Positions 16,923 to 25,218 of a stretch of DNA of 64,000 bases are shown here, in pieces. Source of the DNA: Terriglobales bacterium (GTDB lineage: Bacteria > Acidobacteriota > Terriglobia > Terriglobales > Acidobacteriaceae); assembly GCA_035567895.1 (NCBI GenBank), contig DATMPC010000001.1:1-64000 (forward strand). The letters run 5' to 3'. Under the pieces are notes generated by a model. That model saw nothing but the letters and a program-made list of their open reading frames with translations, was not told where the DNA came from and ran no database searches. The position numbers and the translations under genes are program-made. Every line of letters starts with the position of its first letter. The stretch's first letter is position 1.

Positions 16923-17864
16923 CTATTGCACCAGTTTCCAGGATTTGTCCGGATTGTATTCCTGTATTTGATATGCCGTTTGCGATGTGTTCTTGCCCAG
17001 ATCTCGCTGATACACACGTCCCTGCTGACTCACGATAAAGGTCATGATCCCGCTAACTCCGTATTCCGCGGGAAACGCGAGCAATGCGAATCCGTATTTT
17101 AGTTTTCCATCGTCCAGATAGTTCTTGGCTCCGCCGGGAGCGCTAGCTCCTTGCGCCTTAAGCAGGCGATAAAAATAACCGTGAAAAGGGCGTTCGCCCT
17201 TGCTCTGACCATAGCCCTCGGAGGTCGCATCAGCCATGAGCGGGCCCATAGGACTCGGCGATTCCCCTTCTTTGACTTCCCAATACAAGCCGTTCTGTTT
17301 TCCGGGATCGCTCGTGAGTTTGGCAGCGTAGATACCAGCAGGTTCTCCATCTCGAGATTGTTCGGCATACTCACGTTGCGCTTGGACGTAAGCCCGGCAG
17401 GAGCGAATGGTCGCGAGCTCGTTGCGTCCGATACGCCGCGCCAGAAGTTCGTCTCTGCCGGCGGCACTGTCGAACCTCCATCTTCCGCTTTGTTCCTTAA
17501 TGGGAATGGGAAAGGGCCACGCATCGTTCCCGATTCGGAGTTCCTGGACGCCCTTCGCTTTTGCTAACAAGGCGTGCTTTTGCGAATACTTTGTTATGAA
17601 CGAGGCCCGGGCGTTTTCGTCGGCTACCTGATCGCCGGATGAAGTGATGTCGTTAGCATCGGGTCCGAGAATCACCTGAATCAATCCCTGGTCGCCTGCC
17701 CTTGCAGCTTCAAAGAGGGCATCGGCAGCGTCCTTTGCTGACGAAAACGTCCTTTGACCGGTATCAACGCCAGGGGCAGGGGCCTGGGCTAGAGCGAAAG
17801 AAGCCAGAAGCGCGGAAATAAAGAGCACCAGCAGCTTCGTCGCGGCAGTGAATTGAGTTCTCAT
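16923..17864 (-). CDS. DUF2950 family exported protein
   Basis: 313-aa exported protein of the DUF2950 family, function unknown. The signal peptide (about 1-26) ends at ALAQA. Family features include the start TFSSAKDAADALFEAARAGD, the WPFPIPIKEQSGRWRFD segment, a middle helix with RNELATIRSCRAYVQAQREYA and the C-terminal FPAEYGVSGIMTFIVSQQG with YQRDLG. It overlaps the upstream DUF3300 gene by the 4-bp ATGA junction, a strong sign of translational coupling. The two families occur together in many Gram-negative genomes, which suggests a joint envelope function. Confidence 0.9.
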   Translation of the reverse strand: MRTQFTAATKLLVLFISALLASFALAQAPAPGVDTGQRTFSSAKDAADALFEAARAGDQGLIQVILGPDANDITSSGDQVADENARASFITKYSQKHALLAKAKGVQELRIGNDAWPFPIPIKEQSGRWRFDSAAGRDELLARRIGRNELATIRSCRAYVQAQREYAEQSRDGEPAGIYAAKLTSDPGKQNGLYWEVKEGESPSPMGPLMADATSEGYGQSKGERPFHGYFYRLLKAQGASAPGGAKNYLDDGKLKYGFALLAFPAEYGVSGIMTFIVSQQGRVYQRDLGKNTSQTAYQIQEYNPDKSWKLVQ

Positions 17865-19420
17865 CCTCGTCGTCCTCCTCCTCCCGCTCGCTTACCGCCG
17901 CCACCAGAGCTCTGATGGCCTCTGGCGCTGGCCGCTTTCTCCTCGCGTGCGCTGCCTCCGGAAAATGCGCTGCTGCGATTGCTCTGCGAACTGGCTTCCC
18001 GCTGGCCGCCTCCGTAGCCACGATCGGACGATGCACGCTGGGAAGGCTGAGTCAAGCTTCGAGGTTGTGAATTTGAAGTTCGCGAAACCGCAGGCTGGGT
18101 GTTGGCGTTTCGTGTGCCAGCAGTTGGTCCGTTAGCAGTTCGCCCTGCGAGCGCATTGCCTGTGCCGCTCGCCCGGTTCGCGGCCAATCCAGAACGGTTC
18201 GTTCCGAGTTGGGACCGATTCCCCCCGGGGTCCGAACGATTCGCGCCGAGTCCTTCGTTGCGAGCGGATTGGCGATTCCCCCCCGCATACGTGCTCTTAC
18301 CTTTCCATTGCTCGCTTCCCCGAGTGCCAGGACGGGAATTTGCTACATTTCCGTTATAACCGGCGCGGCTGATATTCGCATTTCGATTGTTGATGTTCTG
18401 ATTGTTGTGAAAGCGATTGTAGTAGTTGTTCTGATTAACTGTGATGTTGTTGTTCCCGCCGCGATACGCATTATTGTAGGCATACGGATACCTTGCGGGA
18501 GCTGCGTAGCCGTACGCCGGGCGGAATGCTGATCCATAGACGGGGCGATAGGCATACGCCGCAGGAACATAGGGTCGGGGACCATAAAAGGCCGCGCCGT
18601 ATCCCCAATTGGGATAATAGTAGTCGTCATGGTGGAGCGCTGAGCCTAGCGCCATGCCGACTCCAAAACTGAGCAGCGACGCCGCTACTGCAGTTCCGGT
18701 GCTCACTCCCGAGCTTTGTGCCTCAGTTGTCTGTGTGGTGGTTGTAGGTGTTTGCTGTGGTGCGCTCGCCGCGGATTCTGGCGGCGGGCTGTAGACCTGC
18801 TCCGGATCGTACTGCGGTACGTAGACAACTTGCGGATTGGCGGGCTGCACCACGACAACCTGCTGTCCACCCTGATTCTCCTTCGTCACAATTTGTTCAG
18901 GAGTGCTTCGCAATGATCCGGCGTTTACTGCCTCAGTTCGCAGCCGTTGCGCCGAGGCCAACACTGCCTTCTGATCTGTTTTGAAAGCCTCTCCGACTTG
19001 TTTGGTCCAGTCCATCTGTTGGCACATCATGTCGACAACTTGGGGAAACTGCACCAATGCCAGAGTGCTCGGGCCGAAGCCGACTTGTTTCGCAGCTTCT
19101 ACGCGTTGGTCGGTGCTCAGATTAACGTTTTGTATAAGCCAGTTCCCTGCGTCGAGAACTTCTTGCGGATTCGTTGCGGCTGTGAAGATCTGTATGAGCA
19201 CGACATCCGGATACAGGGCAACTGGGGCGAGCAGCTCATCCAGGTAGTCAGGGGTAAGCTGAGAGCTAGCCGCAGGCGCTGTCGCAAGCGGAGCTCCGCC
19301 AGCCGGACCTGACGTTGCATTGTTCCCTTTTCCCTTATTGCAACTCACGCTAGACCAAGTGCCTAAGAGCACCAGTCCTGAGGCGACTAACCTCCGCAGC
19401 CGTAAATTTTGAAGGAACAT
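17861..19420 (-). CDS. DUF3300 lipoprotein
   Basis: 519-aa envelope protein. The N-terminus is a lipoprotein signal with a lipobox-like SSVSC (Cys about residue 27). The DUF3300 domain (about 55-215) starts LTPDYLDELLAPVALYPD and includes QEVLDAGNWL, QVVDMMCQQMDWTKQVGEAF and QVVYVPQYDPEQVY. The remaining half is low complexity: a Tyr/Pro/Ala stretch, an Asn-rich stretch (NNITVNQNNYYNRF), then Ser/Arg/Gly-rich sequence ending in GGGGRRG. The ATG follows AGGAG at 7 bp. It is coupled to the DUF2950 gene. Function unknown; the repetitive tail suggests a disordered or wall-interacting region. Confidence 0.9.
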   Translation of the reverse strand: MFLQNLRLRRLVASGLVLLGTWSSVSCNKGKGNNATSGPAGGAPLATAPAASSQLTPDYLDELLAPVALYPDVVLIQIFTAATNPQEVLDAGNWLIQNVNLSTDQRVEAAKQVGFGPSTLALVQFPQVVDMMCQQMDWTKQVGEAFKTDQKAVLASAQRLRTEAVNAGSLRSTPEQIVTKENQGGQQVVVVQPANPQVVYVPQYDPEQVYSPPPESAASAPQQTPTTTTQTTEAQSSGVSTGTAVAASLLSFGVGMALGSALHHDDYYYPNWGYGAAFYGPRPYVPAAYAYRPVYGSAFRPAYGYAAPARYPYAYNNAYRGGNNNITVNQNNYYNRFHNNQNINNRNANISRAGYNGNVANSRPGTRGSEQWKGKSTYAGGNRQSARNEGLGANRSDPGGNRSQLGTNRSGLAANRASGTGNALAGRTANGPTAGTRNANTQPAVSRTSNSQPRSLTQPSQRASSDRGYGGGQREASSQSNRSSAFSGGSAREEKAASARGHQSSGGGGKRAGGGGRRG

Positions 19421-19587
19421 AAATCGCTCCTGAATTTTTGTTCGAGTTGTGGGGAACGGAAATAGGGAAAGCAGAGAGATTAAGAAGACAAGAAGTTCTC
19501 TTGCAAAGCCCTCCCTGACCCTTGTCGGAGTGTGCGTCCGATTGCCGACTGCTCACTACTGACAAAAATGACAGAACGAAACTGGGT

Positions 19588-20283
19588 TTAGCGATCGTGA
19601 TTTACGAGCGCTTCAGGGGCATGGATGTGCAATGCCTTGCGTTGCTTTGTCACCGCCCCATGACGGCTCCACTCATTAAGGACTCTGCTCACAGTGAAGG
19701 GACTGACGTCGGCGAGGGATGCAAGCTCTTCATTCGTGATGTGCAGATCTATACCGTCCGGATTGACGTTCCGCTTGGCCAAGTTGATGAGCGTTTTCGC
19801 AACGCGATCTTTAGCCGAGCTACCGAGGATTCCCGAGTGTCGTTCTACTCCTGCGCTCAGATAATGCAAGACGATGCTGACTGCATTGCAGGCAAGTTGC
19901 GGGTGCGCAAGTGCGAACCGCCGGATGTTCGCGTGAGCCCATGAAACTATCTGGCAATCCGAAACGGAGTATGCGCTGCCGACATATGGCATTGGATCGG
20001 CAGAGAGAGTCCCCAACCCAAATGTGTCCCCGGGTCCAAGCCAGTAGAGAATGATTTGCCTCCCATCGCGCGTCAGTCGGCAATATTTTGCCTGGCCAGT
20101 GAGAATCAGGAACAGTTGCGCGGCAGTGTCACCTTCGGCGCAGAGTTGCACGTTGGAAGAGACTTCCATTCGGCGGGCATCCGCCATCAGTGCAGTCTTG
20201 ACACTTTGTTGCAAACCTTCGAATAAACGAGCGGTAGTCCATGCCATGTCACTCGGAATTCCAATGGCAGTAGCCGAAGTCAC
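19588..20283 (-). CDS. Crp/Fnr family transcription regulator
   Basis: 231-aa regulator with an N-terminal cyclic-nucleotide-type beta-barrel (about 30-130, with GDTAAQLFLILTGQAKYC and LGPGDTFGLGTL), a dimer helix and a C-terminal winged HTH (about 170-220, ITNEELASLADVSPFTVSRVLNEW). It has no N-terminal Fe-S Cys cluster like FNR, and the cAMP-contact residues of CRP are not recognisable, so the ligand is unknown. The start is uncertain: a GTG at 20283 or an ATG at 20247. A long inverted repeat lies 36-82 bp upstream of the GTG and could be its own operator. Confidence 0.87.
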   Translation of the reverse strand: MTSATAIGIPSDMAWTTARLFEGLQQSVKTALMADARRMEVSSNVQLCAEGDTAAQLFLILTGQAKYCRLTRDGRQIILYWLGPGDTFGLGTLSADPMPYVGSAYSVSDCQIVSWAHANIRRFALAHPQLACNAVSIVLHYLSAGVERHSGILGSSAKDRVAKTLINLAKRNVNPDGIDLHITNEELASLADVSPFTVSRVLNEWSRHGAVTKQRKALHIHAPEALVNHDR

Positions 20284-20318
20284 GCGTCACCAAACCGCCA
20301 GAGCGCTGGTGAAAGCAG

Positions 20319-20365
20319 GTTACTGGCACTCTGACCGATTAACGACTGTCAGATGTGCCAGTAAC
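20319..20365. promoter_or_regulatory. Long inverted repeat upstream of the Crp-type gene
   Basis: GTTACTGGCAC (20319-20329) and GTGCCAGTAAC (20355-20365) are perfect 11-bp arms. The pairing continues inward after a single unpaired A with TCTGAC (20330-20335) and GTCAGA (20348-20353), leaving a 12-nt AT-richer loop. It stands just upstream of the regulator start on the minus strand. It could be an operator for a dimeric regulator, a leader hairpin, or a terminator remnant (no T-run). Confidence 0.55.
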
Positions 20366-20440
20366 TGTAGGCATGCTGCTAATTCACACAGCACAAACCG
20401 CAAACATCTTTATGCATACTCAACGTCTCTAAGAGGTAGT

Positions 20441-20641
20441 GTGGCGGTAAATTTCCCGATTCCGGACCATCCAGACGTTGAGACTCTGGCCGAGATGGTC
20501 AGTCGTGTTCTGCTTCCTTACAGTTCCGAACTAGGACTCGACGCAACGGGCGGAGCCCAGCAACCCAAAAGGCAAGTCTCAGGCAAGAGTCTGGAAAGAC
20601 CGTCCCCTGAGCAGTCTAGCCAAGACTCGGAGCTTCATTGA
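20441..20641 (+). CDS. Possible small hypothetical protein
   Basis: A 66-aa frame from a GTG at 20441 preceded by AAGAGG. It starts VAVNFPIPDHPDVETLAEMV and ends with a polar Ser/Gln-rich tail. It resembles no family I know. The rest of the 20284-20667 gap holds only the inverted repeat. It may not be a gene. Confidence 0.25.
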   Translation: MAVNFPIPDHPDVETLAEMVSRVLLPYSSELGLDATGGAQQPKRQVSGKSLERPSPEQSSQDSELH

Positions 20642-20667
20642 CATACGTGCAGTGGTGGGCCGCCAAG

Positions 20668-20934
20668 CTAGAGTCCGGGGTTGAACATTGGGTGGGCGAA
20701 TACGTACAGCGCTGATTGGATTGGTTCGAATCTCACCTTATCCCCACAAACTCCGCAGTGGGGAAAAACATCGTCATAAAGAATAGTCACCCGGTGCGAG
20801 GTCGTATGACTAACATGGTGAACCTCATAAACTCCCGAAGTAGGAGCCTTGTGCCCGGGCCGAAACAAACCTGATGTGGAGTCCATTCTGTCCTTTGTGA
20901 ATCGAGCGATCATGCCCTGTGGAATTGCTGGCAT
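20668..20934 (-). CDS. Small CxxC-containing hypothetical protein
   Basis: About 88 aa from ATG 20934 (GAGGAAA 10 bp upstream); the frame is open to a TTG at 21090. The conserved-looking part reads TSGVYEVHHVSHTTSHRVT, then FPHCGVCGDKVRFEPIQ and a hydrophobic end. The pattern of a His-rich strand, a DxFPxC-x-x-C knuckle and VRF resembles short acidobacterial proteins of unknown function that may bind a metal through the single CxxC plus His. The start is uncertain, with other ATGs at 20913 and 20883. Confidence 0.55.
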   Translation of the reverse strand: MPAIPQGMIARFTKDRMDSTSGLFRPGHKAPTSGVYEVHHVSHTTSHRVTILYDDVFPHCGVCGDKVRFEPIQSALYVFAHPMFNPGL

Positions 20935-21198
20935 CTCTGAGAGTTTCCTCAGGAAGTGGAAGACTCTGCCGACGAGTCCTTCCCGAGGGCTCGAATGTGG
21001 CGACTCGGAATGAGTAACAAGAGGAAGGCTTATTCGCTCAAGAGCTATATGAAGACCTTCTTCAGTATCTGTGATTCGCGAAGTAGACAACTACAGCAAC
21101 CGCCAAAGAAAAGTTCATCTTAGCGTTTGACACATCACAGCGTCGTTGCTCGCCAGCAATAAAGAAGAAGGGATTAACGGATTTTGTCGTGGAGGTGA

Positions 21199-21432
21199 TC
21201 AGCCATCAAACTCGCCATTGGCGAGGTCTTTGTGAAATACAACGAATCCCTGGACTCCGATAACGATTCGCGGACGACACCAGCAGACGGGACCGGAGCA
21301 GTGGTCGGGAAAATTTCCCAGGCGCATAAAGTCGGGAACCATCTTTAACGCGGCAAGCGTGGCTTGCATCTCCTCGTTCGCCTGACTAACGGCCTCGCTC
21401 AATGTCTCCGGGATTCTCACGATTGCCTCCAT
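21199..21432 (-). CDS. Small hypothetical protein, Cys-rich
   Basis: 77 aa with a helical N-terminus (ETLSEAVSQANEEMQATLAA), then NFPDHCSGPVCWCRPRI, a Cys/His cluster, and a hydrophobic strand VIGVQGFVVFH. The composition looks protein-like and it sits among genes of the same strand, but I do not recognise it. A weak purine-rich stretch precedes the ATG. Confidence 0.45.
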   Translation of the reverse strand: MEAIVRIPETLSEAVSQANEEMQATLAALKMVPDFMRLGNFPDHCSGPVCWCRPRIVIGVQGFVVFHKDLANGEFDG

Positions 21433-21513
21433 TTCCCGAACCAGCGCAGCGTTATTTTCTCAATGTTTGAAATCGCTGAAACTGTTACAAGTACCAGAAG
21501 CGGCTGAAGAATT

Positions 21514-21951
21514 TCAATTTTGAGAGGTGGGAGTAGAAACGAAGGTCTTGCCTGCCAGGGCGTCGCCAATCGCGCGCAGCAGATCGGTTCGCATTCGCGA
21601 CTTCAAGACGTAGCCGCGTGCTCCCGCGGCGAATGCTGCGGAGAGGTAATCGTCATCTTCTTGCACGCTGAGAAAAATGATGGAGCCAGTGAAGCCTTGG
21701 GTATGGAGCTCTCGCGCAGCACGAATACCGCCCATATGTGGCATACAGACGTCGAGGATTACCAAATCGGGATGAAATCGTTCAACGGCGTCCAACGCGA
21801 GATCACCGTCTGCCACAGCGGCAACCACCTGGAATTCCTTCGCGCCCAATAGAGCCATCACAGCATGCAAAGCGCCTGGATGATCATCCGCGATAACTAC
21901 GCGATGACGGGAAGTTGAAGTCATGTTCTTTTTGCCGTTCGTAGCTTTCAT
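21514..21951 (-). CDS. Single-domain response regulator
   Basis: 145-aa CheY-like receiver without an output domain. The acidic pair ADD is at 21-23, the phospho-acceptor is Asp67 in LVILDVCMP, the switch Ser is in IIFLSVQED and the conserved Lys is in GYVLKS. The GARGYVLK motif resembles NarL-type receivers that normally continue into an HTH, which is missing here. The start could also be ATG at codon 10. No histidine kinase is in the window, so its partner is unknown. Confidence 0.88.
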   Translation of the reverse strand: MKATNGKKNMTSTSRHRVVIADDHPGALHAVMALLGAKEFQVVAAVADGDLALDAVERFHPDLVILDVCMPHMGGIRAARELHTQGFTGSIIFLSVQEDDDYLSAAFAAGARGYVLKSRMRTDLLRAIGDALAGKTFVSTPTSQN

Positions 21952-22096
21952 CCATTCTTAATCTGGGACAACTGGAGTTTCAAACAGCCCCCCACTGTCA
22001 GATGAGAATCACCTGTATCTCTTGAAGCCCGACACTGTTAAGTTTGCCAGTTCGCAAACTCAGCAAGACGTCCCTATTCTTGCGCGAGGCAAATCT

Positions 22097-22882
22097 ATGA
22101 ACGGGACGCGTTACCTAATCACGTTGATCGTCGCTGCCGGACTAGTGCTTGGCGCGTGCACTAAGAAGCCGAGCCAGGACGCCACAGCTCCGTCGGCAGA
22201 CAACTCAGCCCAACCGTCTCAGGCGCCAGCAGACAATGCAAGTCAGGCGTCGCGACCTTCCACAGGAACTCCTGCATCGAGCGCCACCACCCCCGAGGCT
22301 CCGCCTCCGGCCGTCGCGGAAGCTCCGCCTCCGCCTAAGCCAAAACCCAAACCGGTAGTGATTCCAGCTGGAACTGTGATCACGGTTCGGCTACAGCAAA
22401 CTGTTGGATCAAAGACGAGTCATGAGGGAGACCGGTTTGATGCGTCCGTGGCCGATCCGGTTACCATCGGTGGGAAGACAGTAGTTCCGGCCGGCGCGAG
22501 TACTCACGGCCAAATCACTCAGGCTCATGCCGCTGGCAAATTCAAAGGTGGAGCTACTCTCGGCCTCGCGCTGACAAGTCTCCGTGTGGGCGGAACGAGC
22601 TACACGATCCAGGCGACACCGGTTTCACAAACTTCGAAAGGCAAAGGCAAGCGCAGCGCTGCGATGATCGGCGGAGGCGCAGGTGGAGGTGCCCTGATTG
22701 GGGGACTAGCCGGTGGAGGCAAAGGCGCTGCGATCGGAGCTCTCGTTGGCGCAGGCGCTGGAACCGTGGGAGCAGCATTCACTGGCAACCGCGATATTTC
22801 GTTGCCCGCAGAGTCTGCATTGAGCTTTCAGCTCACAGCTCCAGTAACACTGAAACCTTCAAGCTCAGATTCGCCGGAGTAG
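22097..22882 (+). CDS. Gly-zipper lipoprotein
   Basis: 261-aa predicted lipoprotein: signal peptide with lipobox LVLGAC, then a Ser/Ala/Pro-rich linker with a PPPPKPKPKP segment (about 30-90), a beta domain starting VIPAGTVITVRLQQTVGSK, and a Gly-rich region (about 195-230, GGGAGGGALIGGLAGGGKG) of glycine-zipper type that may insert in membranes. The C-terminal SLPAESALSFQL is common to such envelope proteins. ATG 22097 is chosen for GAGG at 7 bp and the signal peptide; the open frame extends to TTG 22022. The next gene follows after 35 bp, probably in the same transcript. Confidence 0.8.
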   Translation: MNGTRYLITLIVAAGLVLGACTKKPSQDATAPSADNSAQPSQAPADNASQASRPSTGTPASSATTPEAPPPAVAEAPPPPKPKPKPVVIPAGTVITVRLQQTVGSKTSHEGDRFDASVADPVTIGGKTVVPAGASTHGQITQAHAAGKFKGGATLGLALTSLRVGGTSYTIQATPVSQTSKGKGKRSAAMIGGGAGGGALIGGLAGGGKGAAIGALVGAGAGTVGAAFTGNRDISLPAESALSFQLTAPVTLKPSSSDSPE

Positions 22883-22917
22883 ACCCAGATTCGACAAACT
22901 CAAGGGAGGCATTCCAA

Positions 22918-23454
22918 ATGAGGCAAAGCCTGAGACGATTTCAATCCATGATGTTGCTCGGTACCATCTTGGCAGCCTGCATGACATGTTTTGCGCAGGC
23001 AGACTCTTCGCAGTCAAACGACATTAACTCAGCCATAGAGTCGCTTCGTGCCGATTTCCGGGCGGACAAAGTAACGATCATTACCCAAGCCATGCAATTC
23101 AGCGACAAGGATTCCGCTGCATTCTGGCCGATCTATCGGCGCTACGACTCTGATCTCTCAAAGCTAAACGATGACCGGGTGCAGATCATCAAGACGTACG
23201 CCGATAAGTTCAACAACATTACAGATGCCGACGCGAAAGATCTCGCAGAGAAATCCTTTGCCTTCGACTCCAAGCGCACCGACCTGAAAAAGAAGTACTT
23301 CAACGAGTTCAACAAGCAACTGCCGGCAACTACGGTGGCGAAGTTCTTTCAATTGGAGCACCGCCTTGATTTGCTGGTTGACCTGAATCTTGCAGCCGGA
23401 TTGCCACCGCTTCTGACAAGGCCCGCAGCTTCGGCGCAGAGTTCAGCCAAATAG
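22918..23454 (+). CDS. Periplasmic helical protein, Acidobacteriota type
   Basis: 178-aa exported protein: signal peptide (about 1-27, ending CFAQA), then an alpha-helical domain rich in Lys, Asp and aromatic residues, with SDKDSAAFWPIYRRYDSDL, KRTDLKKKYFNEF and ATTVAKFFQLEHRLDLLVDL. The layout resembles small Spy/CpxP-like or LTXXQ-type helical periplasmic proteins, but the LTxxQ motif itself is not visible. GGAGG precedes the ATG at 9 bp. It is likely cotranscribed with the Gly-zipper lipoprotein. Exact function unknown. Confidence 0.72.
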   Translation: MRQSLRRFQSMMLLGTILAACMTCFAQADSSQSNDINSAIESLRADFRADKVTIITQAMQFSDKDSAAFWPIYRRYDSDLSKLNDDRVQIIKTYADKFNNITDADAKDLAEKSFAFDSKRTDLKKKYFNEFNKQLPATTVAKFFQLEHRLDLLVDLNLAAGLPPLLTRPAASAQSSAK

Positions 23455-23722
23455 ACCAAGTCGGTAATCTCCCGGTAACGGTTAATTCTTGGTCCTGGAC
23501 CGGTTTGGAAAAAGCGAAGCGGCCTGTGGCGACATGCGGTATGCTTGGGGCCAAAAAGTCCGGACATTTCCCCGTCAGGTGACAATCTTTGGTACGACTG
23601 TATTTTTTGCCAGCTTTTGCAGCAATGAGGAGAGACTACTCTGAACACCTCTTAGGGCTTTCCCATACCAGCGAGCGAGGATGCGCACCGGGGCAGCTCT
23701 TGCGAGAATCGGAGCTTGTGTG

Positions 23723-24358
23723 ATGGGACGGCCGCGAATACTAATCTCGGATGACCACAATCTGGTGGTCGAAGGCTTCCAAAAAATTCTGGAGCCGCAC
23801 TTCGAAGTAGTCGGCGCAGTGGGAGATGGCCACGCCCTTCTGACGATGGCTCCGAAGCTGAAGCCAGACGTAATTCTCGTAGATATCGGGATGCCGCTAT
23901 TGAACGGGCTTGAGGCAGGCCAGCAACTGAAGTCGCGTTTACCGGGAACCAAGTTTATCGTCATCACAATGAACGAAGACCCGGAGGTTGCTGCCGACGC
24001 TATGCGTCATTGGGCGTCGGGCTATCTCCTCAAGAAATCCGCCGGCTCCGAATTAATCAAGGCCATCCGCGAGGTGCTGAAGGGCAACAGCTACGTCACA
24101 CCCAAAGTCGCGCAACAACTACTTGACCGCTTTGTTCGAGATCCACGGCCCGAACACTCCGCCAAGCTTACTTCACGTCAGCGCGAAGTCCTCCAACTTC
24201 TGGCGGAGGGAAAAAGCATGAAGGAAGCGGCGGACATTCTGCACATCACACCGCGAACCATCGCTTTTCATAAATACCGAATTATGGAAGAGTTCGGGTT
24301 AAGGACCAACTCCGACTTAATGGTCTTTGCGATTCGCGAACATCTAATAAGCGCTTAG
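23723..24358 (+). CDS. NarL/LuxR-type response regulator
   Basis: 211-aa DNA-binding response regulator. The receiver has SDDH at 9-12, phospho-acceptor Asp54 in VILVDIGMP, a switch Thr in FIVITMNED and Lys in GYLLKKS. The C-terminal LuxR-type HTH (about 148-208) includes LTSRQREVLQLLAEGKSMKEA and TPRTIAFHKYRIMEEF. ATG 23723 (GGAG at 8 bp) is preferred over the 14-codon-longer frame. No kinase is nearby. A short hairpin (24359-24364/24372-24377) follows the stop, without a T-run. Confidence 0.9.
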   Translation: MGRPRILISDDHNLVVEGFQKILEPHFEVVGAVGDGHALLTMAPKLKPDVILVDIGMPLLNGLEAGQQLKSRLPGTKFIVITMNEDPEVAADAMRHWASGYLLKKSAGSELIKAIREVLKGNSYVTPKVAQQLLDRFVRDPRPEHSAKLTSRQREVLQLLAEGKSMKEAADILHITPRTIAFHKYRIMEEFGLRTNSDLMVFAIREHLISA

Positions 24359-24462
24359 CGATGCAGTTGTAGCATCGTAGGGAGTAGTCAAATAGGCTTG
24401 ACGGCACCCGTGCGACCGATGCCTACGTGAGAGAATCATCGCGTTATTGAAGAAAGCGCGGC

Positions 24463-25218
24463 TTGACTCTCACCCAATCCACTAAGAACCTGATCGCGCG
24501 AATATCGGAGCGACCCTTTATAGGGGCAGCCGCTGGCAGATTCTTCAATGACGAAATACCTTCTCGCGGCTTCAGATTTCACACGCAAGGGCTAGAGCAT
24601 CAAACAAAAGCGCGGCTTCTGCTCCGAACTTATGAGAGTGCTGAAATCCGAGCAGTTCAGCGACACCTGCGACGCGATCTTGACGTAATTGAAGTCGGCG
24701 CCGGTATCGGAGTGCTCTCATGCCATATTCGACGCCACATCGATTCCGGCCGCCACCTTTACTGTATCGACGCCAATCCAGAAGCAGCCGCAATGATTAA
24801 GAACAACCTCAATCTGAATGGATTGACGGCTGGAGTAACCGTCGTGAACGCCGCCATGGCTCATGTTGCGGGTCGTGTTCGATTCGTACGTGGGACAACA
24901 GTTATCGACGGGCGAATTGCGGAAGACCGCTGCCCGTGCGAACACCCTCTGATTCCGGCCGTAACGCTGGAACACTTGGTGACGCAATTCGCACTTCGCC
25001 AGTACGCGCTAGTTTGTGACATTGAAGGGTCAGAGGCAGCCATCATCACGGACGATTCTGCAGCTATCAAAAACTGCGCCCAAATCATTATGGAACTGCA
25101 TAACATCACATACTTCGGTCGGCAATACCATCCCGATGACATTTTGTCGTCCTTGCAACGGCTCTCGTTTTCTCTACAGACGAGGCACGGCAACGTCTGC
25201 GTCCTTAATCGGAGCTAG
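24463..25218 (+). CDS. FkbM-family SAM-dependent methyltransferase
   Basis: 251-aa methyltransferase of the FkbM type, which usually O-methylates sugars of surface glycans or natural products. The SAM site is VIEVGAGIGVLSCHI (about 74-88), followed by the acidic residue in YCIDANPEA and a later VCDIEGSE motif. It starts at TTG 24463; no better start is in frame. Its last 45 bp overlap the 3' end of the convergent glycosyltransferase gene. With that gene and the Wzy-like protein it suggests glycan decoration. Confidence 0.83.
   Translation: MTLTQSTKNLIARISERPFIGAAAGRFFNDEIPSRGFRFHTQGLEHQTKARLLLRTYESAEIRAVQRHLRRDLDVIEVGAGIGVLSCHIRRHIDSGRHLYCIDANPEAAAMIKNNLNLNGLTAGVTVVNAAMAHVAGRVRFVRGTTVIDGRIAEDRCPCEHPLIPAVTLEHLVTQFALRQYALVCDIEGSEAAIITDDSAAIKNCAQIIMELHNITYFGRQYHPDDILSSLQRLSFSLQTRHGNVCVLNRS

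Noticed and set aside
24359-24377. Terminator after the NarL/LuxR regulator
   Set aside because: A 6-bp hairpin is present but has no T-run and overlaps nothing else, so evidence is too weak for a feature.
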